A stretch of DNA of 64,000 bases from the NCBI GenBank assembly GCA_021521415.1, contig JAIQDT010014352.1, positions 62,001 to 126,000 of the forward strand, in the 5' to 3' direction. The notes below the pieces were generated by a model. That model was not told the origin of the DNA, did no database searches, and saw only the letters and a list, made by a program, of their open reading frames with translations. A program made the position numbers and the translations under genes. Shown here piece after piece: positions 12,501 to 25,222 of the stretch (position 1 is the first letter of the stretch; every line of letters begins with the position of its first letter). The DNA comes from Bidens hawaiensis. Its lineage: Eukaryota > Streptophyta > Magnoliopsida > Asterales > Asteraceae.

Positions 12501-13198
12501 AGGGGGGAAGGTAGAAGCTCTTTTCTTTAAGAAGGATACCAATCCTTGTTCGATATCCTCATACATGCCCAATCCTATAAAGACTTTGATCTCGGTATCC
12601 TGAGGATCTAAGGATACTTCCTTCACATCCTGGTCCCTGGCTTGCAGAACCTCCCCTGGTTGTTGCTTTAATTTCTATGCTTGAGTAGGCTTTGTAGCCC
12701 ACTTCATTGATGAAGCATAACATTACTTGGCATCTTTCTAATCACTTTTAATCTTGATGACCCTCACGGGCTCGGAAGTTTCACACATTGATGATAAGTT
12801 GACGGTACTGCCTTCATGCTGTGGATCCAGGGCCTGCCTAATATCACATTACAACAAGACAATGAGTCAATAACACAAAATTTTTGTAGGGAGTTAGTTC
12901 CTTCAATATATATTAGAAGTTTGATTTCTCCAAACGTATCCTTGGTCTTGCCACTGAACCCTACAAGGAATGAGAATTTTGGGATAATCTCAGTTTCAGG
13001 AATATCCATTTTCTTCAATGCATCCAGTTGGATGATGTTCACAGAGCTGCCTCCATCAACGAGTATCATGCGCACAAAATAGTTAGCTATACATAAAGTA
13101 ATGACCAAACCGTATGGTTGGGATCCATAAGATCACATCTATCCTCTTCATTGAAGGAGATGATTCTTTGAGTTCTCAATGTGGAAGTGTGGAGAGGT
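9552..13198 (-). pseudogene. Element C pol: protease, RT, RNase H, second RNase H, integrase (broken)
   Basis: Reading leftwards: protease with ISFNEEDR and active-site segment LVDGGSSVNI (12764-13198); reverse transcriptase (11785-12486) with DFTDLNKACPKDPFPLP, MPFGLNNSGATYQR and VYIDHMVVKS; RNase H (from about 11470); a second, archaeal-type RNase H around 10980-11200 (TNNEAEYEALIA); integrase (9552-10912) with zinc-binding CDACQRH, GMDIVGKLPK and HPQTNGQAESSN. The RT box is YIDH instead of YIDD, so a catalytic Asp is lost. The protease box is DGGS rather than DTGS or DSGS. Between the first and second integrase Asp about 25 residues appear deleted (10149-10286). Several frameshifts separate the pieces. 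Confidence 0.85.
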
Positions 13199-13203
13199 CT
13201 TTC

Positions 13204-15241
13204 TATAACGCCCGTTAATTTTTGGTTCAAAGATTTAAAACTTCTAAAGTATGTATATTTCTTGGGAGTTATCCGGCATTCCTCGATAACCTTATCATCT
13301 TTCTGGTATGTTAAATTATTTAAAGTTTTCATTCAAGTTGCTATATCCTTCAATTGGAGGGGCCAGAGTGTAACATCTTATTTTATATCATAAAAACCAT
13401 AGCCCTCCCTTCTTCCCTATCCCGATCGGACCTGTAGCAGCCCCTAAGCCCCCCGTTTTTCTTTTGTTGCAGCCAAGTGAAGGTATAAAAATCCAATTAA
13501 AGGTTAGTCCTACATCCTTACAAGTCTTTTACACCTTAATTAGTCATTATATCTCACATATTGATCGTTAAATCGCTTGTTTTAGGCTTACCGGGTGGCT
13601 GTCCAATTGATCAATTTAGGGACTGTTATGGTTGAGGTTTTTGCACAAAAATCTTCCTAGGTATGTCCAATATAACATACTTTAAAATCATGTGCATTGG
13701 TGTACGTTTGATTGGTCAACTAGTTGTAGTTTGAAAGTTAGTATTCGGTTGTCTAGAATAGTGAATTGTTGCGTTTAACAAAAGGATTGAAGTAATTAAC
13801 AACCAATTCAGTCCGGATAGCTTTGGTTTGATGTAAGGGCTGTTGGAAAATGATTTTTATAAGTATTGGGGCTGAATTGGTTGTCGGTTACTCAAACGGG
13901 TCGGTACAAGGCGAATTCGCGTTTATTGGTGAGTTGGTGCGTTGTACTTACGAGTTACCGACCCATCCAACTCGTATAGTGTCGTGTGGGCGAGTAGGCT
14001 GTGATTTTATAAAATTTGGCCCACACGGGGCTAAGTTGGATGATAAGTCTTAAAAACTCTTAAACGCGCATATTCGTCTCACCTAGCACTTCCGGGGGTG
14101 ATTTGGGAATTCTTTGTTCTCGGGATTACCTATGGGTGGTTTTGATGAATATAAGGCCCAGGGGGCTGTTATAATTGAACTTGATGAGGTCGATACTTTA
14201 GGTAACTCGAACCATGTTAAAACGTCTCGTAGGATAAACGAGTCCTTTCGGTATCGTTAGTAATGATCGTATGTAAACCGACAGGCGTTTGAGTTGTGGG
14301 GATACTTAGGGGTTCTCTAGCTCGTGGTGATTTCCAGCCTTTTTTCAGGTGAGTTCATGATGCCCCTTTTCACTCTTTTCATGTTTTGGGCTAGCATACA
14401 CACCGAACTGATTTTTCTTGATGAACCGTTTAAATGATTTTGCATGGGCTTACTCGTATAGAGTATGCCTTGGGATGATATTTATGTATGTTTGTACGTA
14501 TGTTTATACATATGTTATTTTATGGCCAATAATTGGCGATGTTAAGTAGTCGTTATCACCTAAGGATGTTTGTGTATGCCTACTTTGTGTTTGAATACGT
14601 TGGATGGAATGTTACGTGTTTGGGTTGTACGTGTGCTCGACCCTGATGTTATTACTTGGATGGAATGTTACGTGTTTGGGCTGTACGTGTGCTCGACCAT
14701 GATGTTATTACTTGGATGTTATGTATAGGGATATAATTATATAGATATATAAGTATGACAACTTATCGTTTATTACGGCCTAACTGTTCATGTCCCGTTT
14801 TATATTAAACTCTTGGAATGATTTATATAAATGTCAATTATTAAGACTTGAACTCACTCAGCTCAAGCTGACTTTGTGTGTATGTTATTGTGAGTTTCAG
14901 GTTAAGAGGAGGATGCTTACCGCTTGGACGTGCTTGAGACTACTTGGACGGTTAAAGGCATATCTACTAGATATATTTAAACTTGGTTTTGGGCCTAATT
15001 CCCAGGTTAGGGAATTTGTTTTAGTACTTATGATTTTCCGTTGATTTTATACTCTAAAACTGGTTTAAAACGTACTGCTTTAGGTTAAACTTTTGTTAAG
15101 TTTTGGGAATATTGATACTTATTATTCCGCTGTTTTTTACTCTGAACTTGTTTTAAACAAAACGAATTTTCTTGGTTTTAAATTTTATGAATTTTGGATA
15201 TGATTACCAACTGTAGGATTCCTGGGATTCGGGGTCTTACA
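13204..15241 (+). repeat. Element B 5' LTR (2038 bp)
   Basis: It begins TATAACGCCCG (the 3' copy has the canonical TGTAACG) and ends GGGGTCTTACA directly before the PBS. It is collinear with 31593-33674, with many substitutions and small indels. The short ORFs in it have no coding character. Confidence 0.9.
14602..14713. repeat. Tandem 56-bp duplication in the B LTR
   Basis: Two adjacent 56-bp units (14602-14657 and 14658-14713) start GGATGGAATGTTACGTG and end GTTATTACTT. The 3' LTR carries the same pair at 32985-33096, so the duplication predates insertion of B. Confidence 0.85.
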
Positions 15242-15244
15242 ACT

Positions 15245-15257
15245 TGGTATCAGAGCC
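15245..15257 (+). other. Primer-binding site of element B
   Basis: TGGTATCAGAGCC lies three bases after the LTR end and is complementary to the plant initiator-Met tRNA 3' end. Confidence 0.95.
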
Positions 15258-15825
15258 ATGGTTCGAGGGATCCGAGCATTCCCGAATGCTTGGACTCATA
15301 CTGTAGAAAAAAGGACTAGAAATGCCAACCGCGAGTAGCTGCACGGCAAGAGGTAAATTTTAATTATGTAGTCATTCTTACAAGTTTAAGATGTCATTTC
15401 AAGAATAATTGCTTAAGTGTAAGATGGGATGCTGATATGGTTAGGGGCAGAGGGTGCTTAGGATGGGCGGGTAAAGTAAACAATTAATAACACTTGATCA
15501 AGTTTTCCGTTACCTTCCATGTTCTAAATACTACTTGTGTCTGACTATGTTAGGGTTCCGTCTTTGTAGGGATAGGATATGGCTAACTCTTGTGTCGTTA
15601 GCGTTAAAGTTTATCTGATTCCTTAAATTCTCCTGTGCATTTCCCATCCTCTTGAACGCTTTACGCGTAATTCCTTAAATTCTCCTGTGCATGCTGTCAC
15701 TTTAGGTTCCTTTGTACTTGACCGCTTAAATTCCTAGCTCCTTCAAGAATATATGTGTAACTGTTTAGCTAAGTAGAAGTGTAATGTTATCCCAGATACC
15801 TTTTTACTTGATGAATTACAGGCTT
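15258..15825. other. Leader of element B with gag deleted
   Basis: The leader that follows the PBS in element A is recognisable here in plus orientation, including the start-like ATG at 15322. Gag core and knuckles are absent. The sequence passes through low-complexity stretches (two copies of AATTCCTTAAATTCTCCTGTGC-like sequence near 15620 and 15670) straight into protease. I infer an internal deletion of about 1 kb. Confidence 0.6.
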
Positions 15826-17465
15826 CGATCTTATTTTCGGGTGCCAATAGAAGTTTTGTGTCTACCGCTTTCTGTTCCACGTTGAATAAATTACCTGAGC
15901 GTGTCGTCGATGTGTTTGAGGTTGGGGTCACCGTAGGGAAGTCCGTTTCCGTGTCTAGGGCTATTCAGGGTTGTTCCATCGAGTTGTAAAGATATAGATT
16001 TCCGGTGCAGCTGTATTTGATGCCGCTGGGTTGTTTCGATGTGATGCTTGGGATGGATTGGCATGCTAGTGTCGATGCTCAGATTAATTGTGGTCAGAAA
16101 CTTGTGCGTCTAAGGGCCCCGGATGGGACCCCATCACCGTCTTCGGTGATCGTAATGGTGCGTCACCACGTATCATATCCATGCTTAAGACGAGAAAACT
16201 CATGCGGCGGGGTTGCGGGGCGTAGCTGGCGTATGCTATAAACGTGAAAACCGAGGTGACTACCGCCGGTGATGTTCCTATTGTTCGGGATTACCCGGAT
16301 GTGTTCCCAGATGATTTGTCAGATGTGCCACCGGATCGCGAGGTCGAGTTCCAGATAGACCTTGTGCCGGGTGCAAAAACCCGTTGCTCGAGCTCCTTAT
16401 CGCCTAGCACCAAACAAAGTTAAAGAATTTATGGCTCAATTGGGAGACTTTCTCGACAAGGATTTCATTCGACCGAGCATTTCACCTTGGGGTGCCCCGA
16501 TCCTACTCGTCAAGAAGAAGGATGGTAGCATGCGGATGTGCATCGACTACCGCGAATTGAATAAACTCACCGTGAAGAACCGGTACCCTCTACCAAGGAT
16601 CGATGACTTATTTGATCAGCTCCAAGGAGCTAGTTGGTTCTCGAAGCTAGACCTTAGGTCCGGGTATCATCAGTTGAAAATTCATGAGGAAGAGATCCCT
16701 AAAACTGCCTTCCGCACTCGTTATGGACATTATGAATTTCTCGTGAAGTCTTTCGGTTTGACCAATGCATCGGTTGCGTTCATGGATCTTATGAGCCGGG
16801 TGTGTAGGGCTGATCCTCGATTGTTCGATTATCATGTTCATTGATGACATTCTTGTTTATTCCAGGTGTGAGGCCGATCACGCTCGTCATCTCACGGAAG
16901 TTTTGGAGGCATTGCGAAAGAATAAGTTGTTGAAATTTTCTAAGTGCTCTTTCTGGTTACGCGAGGTTCAGTTCTTAGGTCATGTTATTAACCCAGTGGT
17001 ATTTTGGTCGACCCTACAAAAAGTGGAAGCCGTGAACAATTGGGAAGCCCCTAAGTCTCTGTCTGAAATTCGTAATTTTCTGGGCTCAGCGGGGTATTAT
17101 CGCCGCTTCATTCCCGACTTTTCAAAAATCGCTTCATCATTGACCAAGTTGACTAAGAAGAGCGTTAAATTGTTTGGGGTACTGAGCAAGAGGAGGCTTT
17201 CCTCGAATTAAAGGACATGTGACGCATGCTCCGATTTTAGCGTCGCCCGATGGCACTGACGATCTGGTTGTCTATTTTGATGTCTCTTACTAGGGCTTAG
17301 GTGTGTTCTGATGCAGCAGGGCCGAGTCATAGCTTTTTCTTCGTGGCAGTTAAAGCTTCACGAGACGAAATATCCTACTCACGGTCTGGAGCTGGCGGCG
17401 GTTGTGTTTGTGCTTATGTTGTGGAGACATTATTTGTACGGTGTCCACTGTGTTATCTATACCGA
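15826..17465 (+). pseudogene. Element B pol, first part: protease, RT, start of RNase H
   Basis: Protease begins within SGANRSFVS (the catalytic D is not legible) and continues to FDVMLGMDWHASVDAQINCG (16044-16103). RT spans 16362-17211: [50 protein letters not shown] and FIDDILVYS, with a frameshift between the last two near 16835. RNase H begins after about 17220 and is broken by frameshifts. It is cut at 17465 by element H in the middle of the catalytic block, just after VIYTD, at the TSD ACCGA; the rest is at 29918-31607. Confidence 0.85.
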
Positions 17466-20400
17466 TGTCACGCCCCGACTAGCAAAATGCGGAAGCGTAA
17501 AACGGGAATGTAACAGACACCTTTGGTATCAACACATTGTTTATAAAGAAACATTACAAACTAATTTACAATATATTACATTTCTTTGTTTTGTCATCGT
17601 TTTACAGTCTAGGTGATACAAACCAAACTAGTTCGTTAACTATAAGATCTTACTACTAACATCCTTGATTCTATTCACATAGCATCAACCACACACCTTG
17701 GGCAAGTAACAGATCACCAAATCATTCCGATTTAGGTACACCTGAAAAGCAGTTTTAAACGGGTCAACTACTAGAGTTGGTGAGTTTCACGAGTTCCAAG
17801 AAAACAATTATGAGTATTCACAAGTTAACACTTGTAATCATGATATAAGTATGTATGTATGTAAATGATGTAATTATGCTAAGCTACAGTGAAGCCTTGA
17901 CTTTATGTGCTGCGTGCATCCATTTCCCACGCTCAATCAACCACTGTGGCTCCCCTTCCACCCACATCATGCCTCGGTAGCTATGTCTAACACTACATAG
18001 CCTATTTGTATAAATATGGTCATGTGCAAACGGCGCTATGTGACACGGCAACCAGGCCGATTCCGTTTGGGTTTGTCAAACCAATAGTACTATTCACAAG
18101 CCACCGGCTCGAAGTTAATCACTGTGATCGTGGGGACTTTCGTGTGTTAGCACTTAGATAATTCATATCAATACATGTTTCAGGTATTTTTATATAATCA
18201 AACATGCTTTTCACCCCAAAAGTTCGTAAAACAGTTTAAAAGTGGGGTCATGAAACTCACTGTTTAGTAGATAATCAGTAGCCCGTCGGTTCGAGGTTTG
18301 TATAACTTGCAATCACGGTTTCCTATAATCAATATTATAATAATATTAATATTTTAATATTATTATAATATCAATACTAAACTGGGCTGTATAACTAACC
18401 TGGGTATAGCTGGAACGCCGAGAAAGTGGCAATAGGCTTATGTTGTGATGTTGTTCAATGTCTAATACTTAAAACCGAGCTTGGTTCAGATTTCCGTTTT
18501 CCTAGCTGGGCCAAGTTGTTCGTTTACGCGTTCAGAAAATAGTTATGGGGAATTAAGCTTGGGAAAATGTGTTGGTTATTAAAATGATTAAGTTATAAAG
18601 AAGGATCACATACTGAGGTCCTGGATTAGCCACGGGGCCCGTTTCCGTTTATACAGTTTGATTTAAAAAGAAAAACGCACAATCCACCCGGATTGTCCAG
18701 GTTTCTAATAGAAAAGTTCGTTTTTACTTAATTAGTCCAAACATATGATTTTTGGTCACTCTTGGTGTTTTGATATTCCCGCAGGTTTGTCAATCGCGAA
18801 CTTGCCGGTTTTTATGAAAACTAAATTTGTTTAATCTTTAAATTAGCATAATTAATTAACCATTAATCATTAAATTATGAAAATTTAGCCACTTGTTAAT
18901 TAAAATATGTAGATTTTTATAAAAATATTTCTGGAATTTTTTTACTGATTTACTAATTTATAAAAATTCATTTTATCAGCTATATTTCGCCTGAAAACCA
19001 TCCGTTTATCCCAAAAAATTTCCAAAAATTCCATAAAAATTCTTGAATACTCAAAAATCATGTCCCAAAACAACCTGTATCAATTCTAGAATGTAAAAAG
19101 CTCACGCAATATACTTTTCGGCCCAAATTCGGCTATAAAAATTCACACGAACGCATATACACAAAACACCTTTAGACTTCTCCAAATAATCTGAGTTCTC
19201 AGAAAAATTTCATAATTTTTTGAAGTATTTTAGCTATTTTTCCCAAATAAACGTCCCAATTCGGTAATAAGTTCGCCAAATATTCTCGGATGGTTGAAAA
19301 ATTACCAAATTTGAACAGGGACTCAATGCAATGGTCCCTGATGTCCCTACAAAATTTCAAAGCCTAATAATATGCACATCACAACCTTAACCTAAACAGC
19401 CCGTAAGCGAGTGTTTCGGCATTACCTTAGCGGTTTTGGTTCGTTTCCGCCTTTCTAATCAACTTTTCAAGCTCTTGTGCTCCTATGTAGGCTAGATAGA
19501 AATCCTATATCACAAACCAAGCAATTTTTCATCAACATAACTGCCCTTAACTTAGGGTTTCGGCTAGTGCACAAAAACGAACTTTTGAACCGTAAAAACG
19601 CCGTTTCAACCCTTTAATCCGTGTTTATGACCAAAAAAACTATCAAACCAGGTTCCTTACCATGTGTGTAATCAAAATATGTTTATGGACCATTTTAAGG
19701 ATTTTTACGCGGTTAGGAATGATTATTGGCAATCAAACTATGTTTATTTGGTATTAATCAATGTTAAACAAGTGTAAAAGTAACTTATTTAAGTTGTTAC
19801 CTTAGGGTTTTGAAGAGTTTTTGGAAAAACTGACTTGCAGCTGCTTGGACTTTATTTTTTATCAAATGAAATGAATTAACAAGCTTACATAACAAGTTTT
19901 ATAAAAAAAAATGGGGGTGGGGTTTACTAGGCCGATCGGAAGTCTTACGGGCCCATTTTGGCCCAAGTTTCTGATTCTAAAGGCCCTAAAATGAAGAGCC
20001 CAGTCCAAATTTAGTTCGGGTTCGGTTTTTGGCGCGAAAAACTTATAGGGTTCGTTAAACAGTGCGAAAACGAGTGTTTTTCGGCTAGTTTTGAGTAAAA
20101 TTATAAAAACATACTATATGTTTGTGAAAATCAAAAATATTTTCACGGATCTCTTAAAACATTTCAAAGAAGTGTTTGGTAAGTCTTTTTCGGCTTAACG
20201 GATGAGACAATGCTTGGTTTGTAACTATCTTTCGCGTTTAAATCTATAGCGGGTAGTTAAACGAGCATGTTTTCGTTTAACTTGTTTGCTATCAAACTAA
20301 GGCCATATTACTAATATTTTAGCTTGTATTAAACGTATATCACTTATAGACGGCCCCTCGGAATAACTGGGTCATAACCCGACCCGTTCGGTTAATCGTT

Positions 20401-20468
20401 CGTGGCGTTTATTTGCTTAATCGGTAAATACGTACTGAGGTGTAGCTTGTTTTGGCTCAAATGTCACA
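17466..20468 (-). repeat. Element H 3' LTR (3003 bp)
   Basis: On the plus strand it runs TGTCACGCCCCGAC...CTCAAATGTCACA. It is near-identical to 26896-29917, with scattered substitutions and small indels. No coding sequence was seen. Confidence 0.95.
18332..18371. repeat. AT hairpin in the H LTR
   Basis: A perfect 18-bp inverted repeat (arm ATATTATAATAATATTAA) has a 4-base TATT loop. The other LTR has it at 27761-27800 with one arm mismatch. Confidence 0.9.
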
Positions 20469-20482
20469 TTCTCCTCCCGTTA
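20469..20482 (-). other. Polypurine tract of element H
   Basis: The minus strand reads ACGGGAGGAGAA immediately before the 3' LTR start TGTGACATTTG. This is the second-strand primer position. Confidence 0.8.
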
Positions 20483-20515
20483 GAAAATTTCGTCTCCAAA
20501 ATTTGATTATTCAAC

Positions 20516-23500
20516 TTTGTCTTTATTTGGAAACAGGTGCGGGTATTTCTTTTTAAATTCGGATTTCCGCTCCCACGTGAATTCGGGTCCCCGTTATGAA
20601 TTCCACCGAACTTTGACTAGAGAGATTTTGTTGTGTCTTAATTGTTTTATTTTTCCCTCTAATATTTCCATCGGTTCTTCAACGAAATTCAATTTTTCGT
20701 TTATGTTTATGTCTTTTAATGGCACGATTTCGGTTTCGTTAGTAAGGCACTTTTTCAAGTTCGAAACATGAAAGACATCGTGAATAGAACTCAACTCCAA
20801 AGGTAATTTCAGTCGGTAGGCTACAGGACCTATCTTAGAAATTACTTCATACGGTCCAATGTATCGCGGAGCTAGTTTACCGGTTTTACCGAATCGAATG
20901 ACGCCTTTCCACGGGGATACTTTCAGAAAAACTTTGTCGCCTATTTCAAAGGATAACGGTTTTCTACGAACATCAGCGTAGCTTTTCTGTCGATCTCAGG
21001 CGATTTTTAATTTGCTTGTGATTTTACGGATTTTGTCAGTGGTTTCTTGAATCAAGTCTGATCGTGTAATTTGGGTATCTCCCACCTCAGTCCAGCACAA
21101 GAGTGATCTACATTTCCACCCGTACAACGCTTCATATGGTGCCGCTTGAATGCTACTATGATAGCTATTATTATACGAGAATTCAACCAGTGGAAGATGT
21201 TGATCCCAGTTCCCACCAAAGTCTAGTACACAAGCGCGAAGAAAATCTTCTAAGGTTTGAATGGTTCGCTCAGATTGACCGTCGGTTTGGGGATGGTATG
21301 CGGTACTTAGGTCAATTCGGGTTCCCAAAGTTTCTTGTACGGCTTGCCAGAAATGAGAGTTGAAATGGCTATCTCGATCAGAAATAATTGAAACGGGTAC
21401 GCCGTGTCGGGATACGATTTCATTTATGTAAATGTGAGAAAGTTTTTCGGTTATGTAAATGATTCGGATTGGAAGGAAGTGTGCGGATTTGGTTAGTCGG
21501 TCAACTATCACCCATATTGCATCGTTTCCTCGGGAAGTTTTAGGGAGGTGTGTTACAAAATCCATGGTAATTTGTTCCCATTTCCATTGTGGTATTTCTG
21601 GTTTGTGCAACATTCCCGAAGGTTTTTGATATTCAGCCTTAACCCTCGCACAGGTTAAACATTTACTGACATATGTGGCTATATCCTTCTTCACACCTGT
21701 CCACCAATAATACTCCTTCAAGTCCTTATACATCTTATCTGTTCCTGGGTGAATGGAGTATTTGGACTTATGGTCTTCGTCCATGATCAAGTCACCTGGA
21801 TTGCTGAAAGTGGGAATCCAAACTCGGTTTTTGTAGTATAGAATTTCGTCAGTTCTTTCTTCAAAGTTTTGTTCGGTCCCATGCAAGTTTTCATTTTCCA
21901 AGTGATCTCCTTTCAGAGCTTCATTTTGAGCAATACGAATTTGTTTGGTGAGACTGGTTTGGACGATCATTCCAAGTGCTCGGACCCGTAGTGGTTTGAT
22001 CCTGTCTTTTCTGCTCAAAGCATCTGCTACTATATTAGCCTTGGCCGGATGGTATCGAATCTCACAGTTATAATCGTTCAATAGCTCTACCCATCTCCTC
22101 TGCCTCATGTTTAATTCTTTCTGGTCGAAAATATGTTGTAGGCTCTTGTGGTCGGTGTATACTGTACATTTGGTGCCATGCAAATAGTGTCTCCAGATCT
22201 TAAGTGCGAAAATAACCGCGCCCAGTTCCAAATCATGGGTAGTATAATTCTTCTCGTGTACCTTTAACTGTCGAGAAGCATAAGCTATGACTTTATTTCT
22301 TTGCATTAGTACGCATCCCAACCCTTTCCGGGACGTGTCACAATAAACTACCAGATCATCAGTTCCCTCTGGAAGAATCAGTATCGGGGCTTGGCATAGT
22401 TTCTGTTTCAGCAATTGAAAAGCCGCTTCTTGTTCTTCTCCCCATACATAAGCACGATCTTTTTGAGTCAAAAGGGTTAAAGGTTGGGCTATGCTCGAAA
22501 AGTTAGCAATAAAGCGCCGATAATACCCAGCTAAACCCAAAAATTGACGAATTTCTTTCGGTGACTTTGGGGCTTGCCAATTTTTGATGGCTTCAATCTT
22601 ACTCGGGTCCACATGGATACCGTGTCGGTTAACAACGTGCCCTAGAAATTGTACCTCTTGTAGCCAAAATTCACACTTTGATAATTTGGCATACAACTTT
22701 TCCTGCCTTAGCAACTCCAAAATGGTTCGTAAGTGCTGATCGTGGTCCTCTTTGGTTTTCGAATATATCAAAATTTCATCAATAAACACGATAACAAATT
22801 TGTCGAGGTACGATTTACAAACCCGATTCATAAGATCCATGAAAACTGCGGGAGCATTAGTTAGTCCGAACGGCATAACTAGGAATTCGTAGTGGCCATA
22901 ACAAGTTCGGAACGCCGGTATAGACACATCTTCCTCTTGAATTATAACTTGGTGGTAACCGGATCGAAGGTCAATTTTCGAGAAATAGTTTGCCCCTTAA
23001 AGTTGGTCAAATAAGTCATCTATTCGTGAAAAAGGGTATCGGTTTTTGATGGTAACTTTTTTTAATTCCCGGTAATCGATACACATTCTAAAACTTCTAT
23101 CTTTCTTCTTTACGAACAATACCGGTGCTCCCCAAGAAGAATAACTAGGACGAATGAAACCCTTATCTAACAACTCCTGTAACTGGTTAGATAATTCTTG
23201 CATTTCAGAAGGTGCCAATTGGTAAGATGCTTTAGCAATTGGGGCTGATCCTGGGATTAGGTCAATACGGAATTCAACTTGTCGGTTCGGTGGTAATCTA
23301 GGTAGATCATCGGGAAAGACATCGGGGTATTCACGTACAACGGGGATATCTTTTATGCGTTTCTCATCAGGGTTCTTTATATTCACGTTTGCCAAAAATG
23401 CCATACAACCTTGGCGTAAACATTTCAACACTTTAAGATGCGACACAAGAGGTAAAATCGAACCAGACTTCTCTCCCTGTACCATAATCACTTCACCTTC

Positions 23501-25222
23501 CGGAAGGGGAATTTTAACCGTCTTGTCGTTACACACAATCTCCACCTTATACTTGGTTAACCAGTCCATGCCGACAATAACATCAAAACTTCCTAAATCT
23601 ACCGGGAGTAGGTCAATAAGGAATGGGTGGTCATTAAGAATAATGGAACAGTTTTGGACTATTTGGTTAACAGTTATAGAGTTACCGTTAGCGAGTTCAA
23701 TAGTATAGGGATTTGTTAGTTCACTAACTGGCATATTACCCAGGGATGCAAAACTAGTGGAAACAAAGCTTCTATCGGCACCCGTATCAAATAATACATA
23801 AGCATATTGATCAGAAACAACAAATGTACCTGTTACTACGTTCGGGTCTTGTCGTGCTTCTCTAGACCCGCTAACGAACGCGCGTCCCCGAGGCGCACTT
23901 GAAGTCGATGCTTGGTTCGGTCTAGCAACAATTCTTTGATTCGGCTTAGGGCAATTTCTTCTAATATGATCTGTACTGCCGCATTCATAACAGGCACGGT
24001 AGGTTTCTGCGGTTGAAGTTTGTTGGATAGGTTGTTGGCGGATTGGTTGAGGTCTGGGTGGCGGTGGACGACGAGGTTGAGTTATTTGAGTTGATCGGTT
24101 CACAATTTCTATACCTGCTCTGCAATTAGGGGCATAATGCCCAGTTCTTCCACATTTCTGACATACCGGCAGTCTGCATTCTCCCACATGATGGTAATTA
24201 CATTTATCACACTTGGGCAAGGGTCCCTTATACCTGTCTTGCTTTGTATCGAAACCAGTTATAGCATAATTTCTTATTGTTGGACGTGCACGTTTGCTTG
24301 ATTTTCCTCCCTGTGCTCTCGTCCCGTAGTCAGTTCGTTTCATACCCACTGATTCTCCAGCCTTTCTCAATAATCCGCTTCTTACCAAATCAAAATTCAA
24401 AATGCCGGCTTGAGTCACGTCATTCTCGAACGTTGTGTGACCCACAGAGTTTACCAGACTCCTCACTTCTGGGGCTAAACCCCAAATATAACGTTCAACT
24501 CGTTTGTCCTCGGGAGTTACCAACCAGGGTACTAAGCGAGCCAGTTCATTGAAGCGGTTCGTGTATCCCAGGTGATCCGCTCCTTTCATTTCTAAGCTCC
24601 AAAGTTCATATTCTAACCTTTTTATTTCATTATTTGGGCAAAAATGTTCTAGCATCAATGTTTTGAGTTCAGCCCATGTCATGCGGTTAATTGTATCTTG
24701 CCCTTTTATTTGAACTGTAGTGTTCCACCACATCAAAGCATGATCCGTAAAAGTAGAAGCAACATACTTGACAATGTTTTCCAGTGGACAATTGCTGATA
24801 TTGAGGACAGATCCAGTCTTTTCGATCCATTTGATTAACCCATTTGGCCCTTCAGTGCCCTTAAAGTCAATCAGTTTACAGACCATAAAGTTTTTGATCG
24901 AATATTCTCTTCGAGGGGGATTAGGATTGTTATTGTTGTTGTTTGGGTTCGGTGGGGGATTATTGTTGTTGACATTATTTGCATCAGGTGGGGGATTATT
25001 TGCATTGGTAGGGGCATTTGTATTAGGTGGGGGATTACTATTTGTGTCTGTTTTAGTGTTGGTTGGGGGAGCATTATTGATTTGTTGCTGGTTTGTTTGT
25101 ATATTGGCATTAACACCGGCAGTTACTTGTGTTACAATAAGTGGTATTACTGCCTGTATTTGCCGAGCAATCATCTCGGCTATTTCTGCCTCAGTCATGG
25201 GGGTTGCTTTCTTTGGGGCCAT
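20516..25222 (-). pseudogene. Element H gag-pol polyprotein with chromodomain (three in-frame stops)
   Basis: One frame of about 1570 codons from ATG 25222, whose N-terminus is proline- and asparagine-rich. Domains: retrotrans_gag; knuckles [14 protein letters not shown] and [14 protein letters not shown]; protease [35 protein letters not shown] and FIDEILIYS; RNase [14 protein letters not shown] and [12 protein letters not shown]; integrase HHCC ([23 protein letters not shown]), [16 protein letters not shown] and [15 protein letters not shown] module; chromodomain (VKVRWNS, then TWERK) to 20516. Stops lie at 22997-22999 (TAA after DQL), 20996-20998 (TGA after LKIA) and 20594-20596 (TAA inside the chromodomain). 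There is no frameshift. The RT box has FIDE for FIDD, which changes a metal-binding Asp. Confidence 0.93.
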
